The notes beneath the pieces are model-generated. The model worked only from the letters and a program-made list of their open reading frames with translations. It was not told the DNA's origin and searched no databases. Made by a program: the position numbers and the translations under genes. A stretch of DNA of 23,492 nt from JAKVAV01 sp964635965 (GTDB lineage Bacteria > Bacteroidota > Bacteroidia > Flavobacteriales_D > Cryomorphaceae), in assembly GCA_964635965.1 (NCBI GenBank), contig CAZWQX010000051.1, forward strand, positions 1-23,492, written 5' to 3'. This document shows positions 7,699 through 15,419 of the stretch, one piece after another. Numbering within the stretch: position 1 is the stretch's first letter; each line of letters opens with the position of its first letter.

Positions 7699-8889
7699 TT
7701 AAGCTAAAACCTCCTTAACCTTGTCTGCTGCTTCCTGTAAAAGTACGGCTGAGTGAACCTTAAGGCCTGAATCATCAATGAGTTTTTTGGCCTCTTCAGC
7801 ATTGGTCCCTTGGAGTCTCACAATAATCGGAACATTTATATCCTCAATATTCTTGTAAGCATCAACAATCCCTTGTGCAACTCTATCACAACGAACAATT
7901 CCACCGAAAATGTTGACCAATATGGCTTTCACCTTAGGATCTTTCAGAATAATTCTGAACGCTGTTTCTACGCGTTTAGCATCTGCGGTTCCTCCGACAT
8001 CGAGGAAATTTGCCGGATCGCCACCAGATAGTTTGATGATATCCATTGTCGCCATGGCCAATCCTGCTCCATTCACCATGCAACCCACGTTTCCATCTAG
8101 TTGTACGTAGTTCAAGCCAGCTTCTCCTGCTTCAACTTCAGTAGGATCCTCCTCTGTTTTATCACGCATTTCAGCGTAATCTTTATGACGGAAGAGGGCA
8201 TTATTATCCAGCGTTACTTTTGAATCAACGGCTATAATTCGATCATCTGAAGTTTTTAAAACAGGATTGATCTCAAAGAGAGAAGCATCGCAACCTACGT
8301 AAGCTTCATAAAGCGACTTCACGAATTTGGTCATCTCTTTAAATGCTTTACCCGATAGTCCGAGATTGAAAGCAATTTTGCGACACTGGAATCCTTGAAT
8401 TCCGAGTCCCGGATCAATTTCTTCTTTAAAAATCTTCTCAGGAGTCTTTTCAGCAACAGCTTCAATGTCCATTCCTCCTTCGGGAGAGTACATGATTGTT
8501 ACTTTTCCTTTCGAACGATCGAGCAACACAGACATGTATATCTCTGAAGTTTCGCTTTCACCAGGATAGTAAACGTCTTCAGCAATCAAGACTTTATTCA
8601 CTCTTTTTCCTTCAGGTGGAGTTTGAGGAGTAACCAAGTCCATACCAAGGATTTGATCAGACAGTGTTCTAACATCATCAATGCTCTTTGCTATTTTAAC
8701 TCCCCCGCCTTTTCCGCGTCCTCCGGCGTGAATTTGAGCTTTAACCACGAACCACTCAGACCCGGTAGTTTCATTGATTTTTTTGGCAGCCTCAACTGCT
8801 TCTTCAGGTGTATCTGCTACCATTCCGCGTTGAATCGCTACGCCAAAAGATTCTAGAATGGATTTTCCTTGGTATTCGTGGATATTCAT
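7699..8889 (-). CDS. sucC: Succinate-CoA ligase (ADP-forming) beta subunit
   Basis: Beta subunit of succinyl-CoA synthetase, which makes ATP or GTP from succinyl-CoA in the TCA cycle. The 396-residue length is typical. The N-terminal ATP-grasp domain reads MNIHEYQGKSILESFGV, then VVKAQIHAGGRGKGGGVK (glycine-rich nucleotide loop, about 48-65), LFEINPV and VDSKVTLDNNALFRH. The C-terminal ligase domain includes LDGNVGCMVNGAGLAMATMD, GGDPANFLDVGG and VNIFGGIVRCD. The alpha subunit gene sucD is not adjacent on either side, so the two subunits are encoded apart. A strong consensus promoter lies directly upstream (8909-8939). Confidence 0.97.
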   Translation of the reverse strand: MNIHEYQGKSILESFGVAIQRGMVADTPEEAVEAAKKINETTGSEWFVVKAQIHAGGRGKGGGVKIAKSIDDVRTLSDQILGMDLVTPQTPPEGKRVNKVLIAEDVYYPGESETSEIYMSVLLDRSKGKVTIMYSPEGGMDIEAVAEKTPEKIFKEEIDPGLGIQGFQCRKIAFNLGLSGKAFKEMTKFVKSLYEAYVGCDASLFEINPVLKTSDDRIIAVDSKVTLDNNALFRHKDYAEMRDKTEEDPTEVEAGEAGLNYVQLDGNVGCMVNGAGLAMATMDIIKLSGGDPANFLDVGGTADAKRVETAFRIILKDPKVKAILVNIFGGIVRCDRVAQGIVDAYKNIEDINVPIIVRLQGTNAEEAKKLIDDSGLKVHSAVLLQEAADKVKEVLA

Positions 8890-8908
8890 GGTTTCTGTTT
8901 TGTAGCCG

Positions 8909-8939
8909 CAAATGTAATATGGCGGAAGGGTTATGCAAA
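8909..8939 (-). promoter_or_regulatory. Bacteroidota-type promoter for sucC
   Basis: On the minus strand TTTG (8936-8939), a 19-base spacer and TACATTTG (8909-8916) match the consensus TTTG-N19-21-TAnnTTTG exactly. The predicted start of transcription is near 8903, about 14 bases before the ATG at 8889. It lies in the short region divergent with the alpha/beta hydrolase gene. Confidence 0.75.
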
Positions 8940-8966
8940 GAACTCAGACCTTGATTCTATCTTCGC

Positions 8967-9875
8967 ATGGCGATGATCAACTACAGTCAAACATTCATCG
9001 AACACCAGGGAGATTATAAATCCTGTATGCATCGGTTCAAACCCAAATCGGAAAATGGGTTTCCCGTATTGCTGATCCATGGAAGCATCGAGGATTCGCG
9101 GATATTCTACAGTAAAAACGGAAAAGGATTTGCTCCATTCCTTGCGCAAAATGGATTTGATGTTTTTGTTCCTGATCTACCCGGCAAAGGACAAAGTATT
9201 CCCAAAGTGACTAAAAACTTCATCCATAGTCAACAGTTCTTTATCGATTCGGATTTCAGCGATTACCTCTCCTTCATAAAGAAGTTTTATCCCTCAGAAA
9301 AAATCAGAATAGCTACCCACTCATGGGGAGGAGTTCTCACCTTGGCTTGGTACGCCAAGTATGGAATTGAAGGGGATTTTGGTCCGATGATTTTCTTTGG
9401 ATCAAAAAGAAGAATAGCAGTGAAAAGTCCACGACGCTTCTTCATGATTGACTTAATGTGGACCACTGTTGGAAGTCTCAGTACTGCCATTTCGGGGTAC
9501 TTGCCCGCAAAAAAAATGCGCATGGGCAGTGACAACGAACCGGCTGATTTCTATAAACAAACCAACAAGTGGGTTTACTCCAAAAAATGGATTGATCAGG
9601 ATACAGGGGAAAACATTTCTGATTTATTAAAAAACAAAATACTACCTCCTATCCTATTCTTTGCGGCCATTAATGACAAAGTTCTGGGGCACCCACTTGA
9701 TGTGGAGAGACTCATGAAAGAGGCAGGTGGAGAGAATTCTTCGTTCGTACTTTTATCTAAGTCAGGAGGTAATCTTAAAGACTACAATCACATTGACATG
9801 TTGACCGCACCTGAAGGGCCTGAGGATCATTTCAAAACTGCACTGGCCTGGTTAAATGAGGGAAATCTGTCATAA
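8967..9875 (+). CDS. Alpha/beta hydrolase fold protein
   Basis: A 302-residue soluble hydrolase with no signal peptide. The fold is shown by LLIHGSIEDSRIF (about 35-47, oxyanion-hole HG), VFVPDLPGKGQS (about 67-78), and the nucleophile elbow ATHSWGGVLTLAWYA with Ser119. FFAAINDKVLGHP probably carries the acid aspartate and DYNHIDMLT the catalytic histidine. The elbow reads T-H-S-W-G, so the usual first glycine of GxSxG is a threonine. A basic cap segment (GSKRRIAVKSPRRFF) follows strand 6. The substrate is unknown. The start is the ATG at 8967 or the second ATG at 8973; a box TATCTTCG (8958-8965, one mismatch from TAnnTTTG) would put transcription almost at the start codon. It is divergent from sucC and convergent with the next gene. 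Confidence 0.82.
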   Translation: MAMINYSQTFIEHQGDYKSCMHRFKPKSENGFPVLLIHGSIEDSRIFYSKNGKGFAPFLAQNGFDVFVPDLPGKGQSIPKVTKNFIHSQQFFIDSDFSDYLSFIKKFYPSEKIRIATHSWGGVLTLAWYAKYGIEGDFGPMIFFGSKRRIAVKSPRRFFMIDLMWTTVGSLSTAISGYLPAKKMRMGSDNEPADFYKQTNKWVYSKKWIDQDTGENISDLLKNKILPPILFFAAINDKVLGHPLDVERLMKEAGGENSSFVLLSKSGGNLKDYNHIDMLTAPEGPEDHFKTALAWLNEGNLS

Positions 9876-9879
9876 GACA

Positions 9880-9898
9880 AAATCAATTCTATTGATTT
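9880..9898. terminator. Perfect 8-bp hairpin between convergent genes
   Basis: AAATCAAT and ATTGATTT are exact reverse complements with a three-base loop. The hairpin begins four bases after the hydrolase stop and covers the stop codon (9889-9891) of the opposite gene. The minus strand continues with TTGT. Its position suggests a bidirectional terminator, although the stem is AT-rich. Confidence 0.42.
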
Positions 9899-11115
9899 CG
9901 TTTGGCAAAACGTTTTAGTCGCCGATTAAAACGATCGACGGCTTCATCAAAATTCCAAGTGATAAAGGGGTAAATTGGAAAAACAAACAAAGACTGCTCA
10001 GGAGCTTGACGAATACTTCTCTCGTAACACCTAACAAAATAGGGAAACGGACGGGCTAACTGAACGAAAGAAGAATCCTTTACTACCAGGGCATAAAAAG
10101 TTGCACCTGATGAAGAGTTCCCATATAGATTGGTTCTTTTGATGCCTCCTTCAGGATGCGGGGTAAGGATAGTCCCTGAATAATATTTTACAGTATCAGG
10201 TGACAAGTTGGTGAATTCAGCAATAAACACCTTCTTACCACCAATTACCTCTGGCCGGATAGGCTCCGAACTAGCATCAGTAACCATGGAATAATCACCT
10301 TTCTTTACTTGAGACGAATAGGTGCTCTCAAAGAAATAAACGGGCACGAAGTCGAATTTTGAATTAAAAGCCTGAATGATGCTCTTATTCCTAGCAGCAA
10401 TGGTTTCTTTCGATTTGATCATTTCGGCTTCCTTACCGCTACTCGAGAGTCTATCTATCAATGGCTTAGACGTTGAAAGCCTTACCAAAAGAACTCCATC
10501 TTGGAATTCTTTAATATGATTTTTCGCGTTTGATCTGTAATGAAAACGGCGGCGCACCGAAGATTTACCAATTGGAAATCTAAATGTAAGTCCGGGGCTA
10601 TTGTAACCTCCTGTTAACGAATATCCAAAGCTGAAATGGAGCGTGGCTTCATTCTGAAATTCAAAGCCTATTTCAAAAGGTACCACCACTTGACTCAGCT
10701 CTTCATAATTGTCAATGTCTTCGGAGAAAAAATCATCTACATTCGTCTTATTAACCAGTCGCCCTCCCAATGCATGGTAATATCCTATTCCCGATCCCAA
10801 AGAAAATACCTCTAAAAACTTGATTCTCCCCAAAACATGGGCGTCGATAAACGACGTTTCAATTCGCAAGGTTCCTCCATCTAAACGCTCGCCACGCAAG
10901 GAATATGTACTGTTAATTTCGAATGAAAAATCATCATTCTCTAGCTGAAAAAAGGCACCCACAAAAGGCCTCGCAGTGGCTGAAAAATCGGGAGAATCAG
11001 GGAATATTCGAGTAAAATTAAATCCCGCAACGGGGCCAAAACTTCGCTCAAATTGTCCAAAAACGGACTGGGTAAAGAACAGAAAGAAGCAGAATATTTG
11101 AATGAATTTCTTCAC
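9889..11115 (-). CDS. Exported two-part protein: barrel-like N-terminal half plus unknown C-terminal domain
   Basis: With the GTG start at 11113-11115 the protein has 408 residues and begins MKKFIQIFCFFLFFTQSVFGQ, a good Sec signal peptide. Residues about 22-185 look like an outer-membrane barrel: FGPVAGFNFTRIF, FEINSTYSLRGE, LGSGIGYYHALGG, LHFSFGYSLTGGY, LTFRFPIGK. After a basic linker, residues about 200-408 form a different domain: VLLVRLSTSKPLIDRL, AARNKSIIQAFNSKFDFVPVYFF, GGKKVFIAEFT, GATFYALVVKDSSF, and FPYFVRCYER near the end. I recall similar unannotated Bacteroidota proteins, but I can give no function. The upstream in-frame TTG (11128-11130) lies inside a -7 box, so GTG 11115 is preferred. 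The C-terminus is basic (RFNRRLKRFAKRN), not a typical barrel end. Confidence 0.65.
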   Translation of the reverse strand: MKKFIQIFCFFLFFTQSVFGQFERSFGPVAGFNFTRIFPDSPDFSATARPFVGAFFQLENDDFSFEINSTYSLRGERLDGGTLRIETSFIDAHVLGRIKFLEVFSLGSGIGYYHALGGRLVNKTNVDDFFSEDIDNYEELSQVVVPFEIGFEFQNEATLHFSFGYSLTGGYNSPGLTFRFPIGKSSVRRRFHYRSNAKNHIKEFQDGVLLVRLSTSKPLIDRLSSSGKEAEMIKSKETIAARNKSIIQAFNSKFDFVPVYFFESTYSSQVKKGDYSMVTDASSEPIRPEVIGGKKVFIAEFTNLSPDTVKYYSGTILTPHPEGGIKRTNLYGNSSSGATFYALVVKDSSFVQLARPFPYFVRCYERSIRQAPEQSLFVFPIYPFITWNFDEAVDRFNRRLKRFAKRNQ

Positions 11116-11127
11116 GGTCTCAAGTGT

Positions 11128-11135
11128 CAAAAATA
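11128..11135 (-). promoter_or_regulatory. Probable -7 promoter element (TATTTTTG) upstream of the two-part exported protein
   Basis: On the minus strand TATTTTTG matches TAnnTTTG exactly, 12 bases before the GTG at 11115. No TTTG stands 19-21 bases further upstream. The TTG that would otherwise extend the reading frame is the end of this box. Confidence 0.5.
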
Positions 11136-11291
11136 TGGCTCATAGTTCAATGAATAATGTTGTCGTCGCGATTTTATTATTGATTCCATCCCATCTCGTG
11201 CAGTAATCTATTTGTATACCATGGTTTTCTTTGGCAAAAAATGATGAAAAAGGAATAAGCTTGTTAACTTTTGCTCAAGCTATTCGTCACG
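11136..11291. other. Intergenic region between divergent genes
   Basis: About 155 bases between the minus-strand two-part protein gene and the plus-strand DUF5686 gene. A near-match -7 box, TAACTTTTG (11265-11273), with one extra base in the spacer, lies 18 bases before the ATG at 11292 and is the only plus-strand candidate I see. I find no RNA gene, repeat or terminator here. Confidence 0.4.
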
Positions 11292-13898
11292 ATGAAGGTG
11301 AAGCACATTATTCAGAATCTCGCATTAATATTTTTACTTGTTATTGTCTCGGACGCTCATTCTCAAGGGGTACAAGGTCGCGTGCTAGACTCAGACGGAA
11401 ATCCTCTTCCATTCACGACCATATTTATTCCCGAAACAGGATCGGGTACCATCAGTAATTCAAATGGTTCTTATGAGACCAAACTTCCTCCAGGAGAATA
11501 TCGGCTGAGCTTTCAGTACCTCGGTTATGCCAATGTGGTAAAAAAGGTTACTGTTGGTGAAGGGTGGACTGCACTTGATGTTATCCTCCAGAAACAGGCA
11601 TACTTGCTGGATGCGGCTGAGATTGACGGAGGAAAAGAAGATCCGTCTTACAAAATAATGAGAAAGGCCATCGCTAAAAGTGCTTTTCACAGAAGGCAAG
11701 TGGATCGATATACCTGTCGCGTTTATTTGAAAGGAGGAGGCAGACTGCTGGACTATCCGTGGTTCATGAAAAAAGTGATTGAAGAAGAAGGTATTGATAC
11801 ATCCGCCACTTTTGTTCAGGAATCCGTTACGGAAATCACTTATGTACGACCCGGAAAGTACACCGAAAACGTAATTAGTATCAGGACCAGCGGTGACGAT
11901 CGAGATTCGAGTCCGATGAATTACATAAACGGAAGTTTCTATTCAGAAGAAGTTGCCGGGATTAAATCGCCACTCTCGAAAAAGGCCTTTAGCTATTACA
12001 AATTTCGATACATCAATACGTTTCGTGACGGCGATTACAACATCAATAAAATTGAAGTTATTCCGAGAGTTACTGATGAAGAGTTTGTGACAGGTACGAT
12101 TTACATCGTCGAAGACCTTTGGAGTATTCACAGTGTTGACTTTGAAATAGTTCCTCAGGGAATCACGATAGAAATAGATCAAATATTTGCACCGATTAAA
12201 CCTGATGTTTGGTTACCCATTTCTCATCAATACAATGGAAAAGGCAAACTATTCGGATTTGAATTCTCCTTTCAATACTTGGCAACGGTAAGCAATTATG
12301 ACGTTGAAATAAATCCCGATTTAGCACTCGATTTTACAGTACTTGACAGTAAAACGGAAAAAGAAGAAATCGAAAAAATCGAAAACAAGGAAATGGAACC
12401 TTCGGAAACGGAGAAAAAACTCATGAGTGGCGAGGAAGTTTCTACCAAAGAGCTAAGGAAACTGATGCGCGATTACGCTAAAGAAGAGCGTAAAAAGCAA
12501 GACGAGCCTGATATTGTATTTGAGCGAACGATGAAAATCGACTCAATGGCCTACAAGCAAGATAGTCTTTACTGGAAGGAAATAAGACCCATACCACTTA
12601 CCAAGAGCGAGGTTAAAGGGTATGCTTTGCAAGACAGTTTGGCTGAAGAATCGATTAAAGCTGAAGAAGGAGATACGCTGGGTGGTCAAAAGGGATTTAA
12701 AGTATCGGATCTTCTGCTGGGCGCTTATTACGACATAGGTGAAGATCAAACTCTCAGGATTCACGGACCCTTAGGATCAATCAGATTCAATACGGTTGAT
12801 GGTTGGAATGGAGAATACCAGATTACTTATTATAGGCGATTTGAAAACAAAAATCGGTTTGAAATCAGCCCTCTTTTCAGGTATGCCGAGTCGCGTGATA
12901 AGGGGTTCTGGAAGATACATTCGGCATACACATATGGAAGAGGAATTAATAGAGGGAGAATTTCGATTGAAGGGGGTTCATACTACGCTCAGCTTAACCG
13001 AAATGAACCCATTTCCAGTTTGACCAATACCGTTTCGAGTCTTTTTGCTCAGAACAATTTCATGAAAGTCTATGACCGCAGGTACAGCGAAATAAATTGG
13101 CGGCAAAACGTATCCACCCAGTGGATATTTGAAGGAAGAGCAGACTATTCACAGCGTCGTGAAACGATGAATACCACAAACTTTGCCTGGTTCAATGCAG
13201 AGGATCGCTCGTATAGACCAAATAATCCCGAGAATATTGAACTGGAAAATACATCGTTTGGGATCAGTGATGCCTTTAAAGTTCGCTTGTCTACTACCTG
13301 GATGCCAAAAGCCTATTCTTACAAAAGCCGCGACAACTATTACCGAGTAAAGAGGTATCCTCACCTTACATTCAATTACGAGAAAGCAATACCCGGAATA
13401 GGTGATGCTACGATAGATTATGATCTGGTATCCCTAGAAATAAGACATGCCTTCGAACTAGGGGTTTTGGGGAAGCTTGATTGGCGTGCTGAAGGAGGTG
13501 CATTCTTAAACAACAGTCAGCAAGATTTCGTTGATTATGGTCATTTCATGGGTAACCAGACAATATTCACTCGTTTCGGACAAATGGAAGGATACAGCAT
13601 TATGTCATACTATGAATACTCAACCAATGAAGAATACCTAAGTACATACTTGAACTTCGAAATGAGGAGATTCCTCTTTAGTCGTATCCCAAAACTTCGT
13701 CTGGCCGGACTGACCGAAAACATCAATGTAAATCACCTCATTACTCCGTCGGTACAGAATTACACTGAGGTGGGTTACAGTCTTACCAATATCTTCAGGC
13801 TTTTTAGGATTGATGTGACCGGGGCCTTCCTGGATGGTAAATACGAAGATTTTCGAGTCCAGATTGGTATAACTTCCAATCTAATTTCAGTTGATTAG
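11292..13898 (+). CDS. DUF5686 / carboxypeptidase-like regulatory domain outer-membrane protein
   Basis: An 868-residue envelope protein typical of Bacteroidota. Residues 1-25 are a signal peptide (MKVKHIIQNLALIFLLVIVSDAHSQ split at S-Q). Residues about 26-110 form a carboxypeptidase-D regulatory-like beta-sandwich (GVQGRVLDSDGNPLPFTTIF, PPGEYRLSFQYLGYANVVKKV). From about 118 the DUF5686 region begins (DPSYKIMRKAIAKSAFHRRQ, YTCRVYLKGGGRLLDYPWF, SFYSEEVAGIKSPLSKKAFSYY). A charged stretch rich in K and E (about 345-415) precedes a long C-terminal part of alternating strands (FEISPLFRYAESRDKGFW, RISIEGGSYYAQL) that looks like an outer-membrane barrel. The family is widespread but functionally uncharacterised. 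The ATG at 11292 is chosen over the in-frame TTG at 11271, which lies within a -7-like box. Confidence 0.88.
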   Translation: MKVKHIIQNLALIFLLVIVSDAHSQGVQGRVLDSDGNPLPFTTIFIPETGSGTISNSNGSYETKLPPGEYRLSFQYLGYANVVKKVTVGEGWTALDVILQKQAYLLDAAEIDGGKEDPSYKIMRKAIAKSAFHRRQVDRYTCRVYLKGGGRLLDYPWFMKKVIEEEGIDTSATFVQESVTEITYVRPGKYTENVISIRTSGDDRDSSPMNYINGSFYSEEVAGIKSPLSKKAFSYYKFRYINTFRDGDYNINKIEVIPRVTDEEFVTGTIYIVEDLWSIHSVDFEIVPQGITIEIDQIFAPIKPDVWLPISHQYNGKGKLFGFEFSFQYLATVSNYDVEINPDLALDFTVLDSKTEKEEIEKIENKEMEPSETEKKLMSGEEVSTKELRKLMRDYAKEERKKQDEPDIVFERTMKIDSMAYKQDSLYWKEIRPIPLTKSEVKGYALQDSLAEESIKAEEGDTLGGQKGFKVSDLLLGAYYDIGEDQTLRIHGPLGSIRFNTVDGWNGEYQITYYRRFENKNRFEISPLFRYAESRDKGFWKIHSAYTYGRGINRGRISIEGGSYYAQLNRNEPISSLTNTVSSLFAQNNFMKVYDRRYSEINWRQNVSTQWIFEGRADYSQRRETMNTTNFAWFNAEDRSYRPNNPENIELENTSFGISDAFKVRLSTTWMPKAYSYKSRDNYYRVKRYPHLTFNYEKAIPGIGDATIDYDLVSLEIRHAFELGVLGKLDWRAEGGAFLNNSQQDFVDYGHFMGNQTIFTRFGQMEGYSIMSYYEYSTNEEYLSTYLNFEMRRFLFSRIPKLRLAGLTENINVNHLITPSVQNYTEVGYSLTNIFRLFRIDVTGAFLDGKYEDFRVQIGITSNLISVD

Positions 13899-13925
13899 AA
13901 TTGTCGACAAACTATTTATCTAATC
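13893..13925 (+). terminator. Possible hairpin after the DUF5686 gene
   Basis: GATTAGA (13893-13899) and TCTAATC (13919-13925) are exact reverse complements, with an internal 10-base palindrome TTGTCGACAA (13901-13910) in the loop. The stop codon lies within the left arm. There is no T tract directly after it, so a role in termination or as a protein-binding site is only possible. Confidence 0.28.
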
Positions 13926-13959
13926 TTAATCTGAGTTCAAATGCTTGCGCCACAAATAG

Positions 13960-13967
13960 TACTTTTG
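13960..13967 (+). promoter_or_regulatory. Possible -7 element (TACTTTTG) of the ABC ATPase operon
   Basis: TACTTTTG matches TAnnTTTG, but only four bases separate it from the ATG at 13972, and no -33 TTTG is found at 19-21 bases. If real, the message would be leaderless or nearly so. Confidence 0.35.
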
Positions 13968-13971
13968 GTTC

Positions 13972-14643
13972 ATGGTTAAAGGCAAGGGAATCGAAAAATC
14001 ATATGGAGATCTGAATGTCCTTAGCGGGGTAGATTTGTTGGTTGAAAAAGGAGAAGTTGTCTCCATAGTTGGCGATTCAGGTGCCGGAAAAACAACCCTT
14101 TTACAAATTCTCGGAACTCTGGATAAACCCGATAAAGGAGAAGTATGGATAGCCGATACCAAGGTTTCAGATTTATCAGGAAAGAAGCTCGCGGCCTTCA
14201 GAAATAAGCATATAGGATTTGTTTTTCAATTTCATCATCTCTTACCCGAATTCACTGCCTTGGAAAATATTTGCATTGCAGGATTCATTTCGGGGATGAG
14301 TAAAAAAGAGGCCGAACAAAGAGGCATACAACTACTTGAAAAACTAGGACTTCCGGCCCGGGCTGATCATAAACCCGCTGAATTATCGGGTGGAGAGCAG
14401 CAACGAGTTGCGGTTGCACGAGCATTAATGAATAAGCCCTCAGTCATATTTGCCGATGAACCATCAGGAAATCTAGATTCTAAAAATGCAGCCTCACTTC
14501 ACCAACTATTTTTTGAGTTACGTAAAGAGTTAGAACAGACCTTCGTAATAGTCACTCACAATATAGAATTAGCGGCTATGGCTGATCGAACATTGACGAT
14601 GGTTGACGGGAAGATTTCAAAAATCACCACTACTTCGGTTTGA
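13972..14643 (+). CDS. lolD: ABC transporter ATP-binding protein, LolD-like
   Basis: A 223-residue ATPase of the LolD/MacB-type group, which powers release of lipoproteins from the inner membrane, or other export, with a separate permease. All ABC motifs are intact: Walker A GDSGAGKTT (about 34-42), Q-loop FVFQFHHLLPEFTALENI, signature LSGGEQQRVAVARAL (about 139-153), Walker B VIFADEPSGNLD, and H-loop VTHNIELA. The QFHHLLPEFTALENI segment is typical of LolD. No permease (LolC/LolE-like) is in the window, so the partner is encoded elsewhere; this is common in Bacteroidota, to my knowledge. It is the first gene of a three-gene overlapping set. The next gene starts at a TTG that overlaps its stop (TTGA). 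Confidence 0.85.
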   Translation: MVKGKGIEKSYGDLNVLSGVDLLVEKGEVVSIVGDSGAGKTTLLQILGTLDKPDKGEVWIADTKVSDLSGKKLAAFRNKHIGFVFQFHHLLPEFTALENICIAGFISGMSKKEAEQRGIQLLEKLGLPARADHKPAELSGGEQQRVAVARALMNKPSVIFADEPSGNLDSKNAASLHQLFFELRKELEQTFVIVTHNIELAAMADRTLTMVDGKISKITTTSV

Positions 14644-15419
14644 ACATCGAAAGATTGAAAGCTCTGCTCGATGAGAAAACCGAGCGTTATAACCGTCCTG
14701 AGTTCATTGAAACTGATCCGATTTTAATTCCCAAGGATTATTCTAAAAAGGAGGATGTAGAGATTAGCGGATTTATCACGGCTGCTTTCTCTTGGGGGCA
14801 AAGGGTCACCATCATAAACAATGCAAAGCGGCTGATGAGAATGATGGATAATGATCCATATTCTTTTATCCTAAATCACAAAGAGAAAGATTTGAAACCC
14901 CTGACTAAGTTCGTCCATCGGACCTTTAACGGAGACGATTGTTTGGGATTCATTTCAGGTCTGAAACGAATCTATTTGGAAGAAGGTGGTCTGGAATCAG
15001 CTATTGTCAATTCATTCAGTAAGGATCGCAAAAACCCAGGACTTGGATGGAAGACTTTCAAAGATCTCTTTTTCGAATCACCTCATTTACCGAGAACCAG
15101 AAAACACTTACCCGATCCCACAAAAGGTTCTGCCGCCAAGCGAATGAACATGTTTCTCCGGTGGATGGTGCGAAAAGATGAAAACGGTGTTGATTTTGGA
15201 TTGTGGAATGACTTCGATCAAAAAGACCTGTATCTGCCACTTGACGTCCACACGGGAAGAGTCGCACGAGAACTAGGACTTTTAACCCGAAAACAAAACG
15301 ATTGGAAATCCGTCTTGGAATTAACGAATGAATTGAGAAAATTTGACAGAAAGGATCCAGTGAAATACGATTTTGCCCTCTTCGGAATGGGTATTTTCGA
15401 AAACAAGCCCACCAAATGA
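14640..15419 (+). CDS. TIGR02757 (DUF2400) family protein
   Basis: A 259-residue cytoplasmic protein of a conserved, uncharacterised bacterial family. Matching segments are LKALLDEKTERYNRPEFIETDPI (split), ISGFITAAFSWGQRVTIINNAKRLMRMMDNDPYSFI, FVHRTFNGDDCLGFISGL, SAAKRMNMFLRWMVRKDENGVDFGLW, LYLPLDVHTGRVARELGLLTRKQNDWK, LRKFDRKDPVKYDFALFGMGI. The second half recalls helix-hairpin-helix DNA glycosylases, which may hint at nucleic-acid binding, but this is not established. TTG at 14640 is taken as start because it gives the full family N-terminus (MNIERLKALLDEK) and overlaps the LolD stop by four bases. The stop overlaps the next ATG by four bases. Confidence 0.9.
   Translation: MNIERLKALLDEKTERYNRPEFIETDPILIPKDYSKKEDVEISGFITAAFSWGQRVTIINNAKRLMRMMDNDPYSFILNHKEKDLKPLTKFVHRTFNGDDCLGFISGLKRIYLEEGGLESAIVNSFSKDRKNPGLGWKTFKDLFFESPHLPRTRKHLPDPTKGSAAKRMNMFLRWMVRKDENGVDFGLWNDFDQKDLYLPLDVHTGRVARELGLLTRKQNDWKSVLELTNELRKFDRKDPVKYDFALFGMGIFENKPTK

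Noticed and set aside
11116..11130. Extension of the two-part exported protein to a TTG start
   Set aside because: The TTG lies in a TATTTTTG box and would push charged residues ahead of the signal peptide; the GTG at 11115 gives a normal MKKF signal sequence.
13901..13910. Palindrome TTGTCGACAA as an operator of the LolD operon
   Set aside because: A single ten-base palindrome occurs easily by chance, and no regulator gene is nearby; it is mentioned only as part of a possible hairpin.
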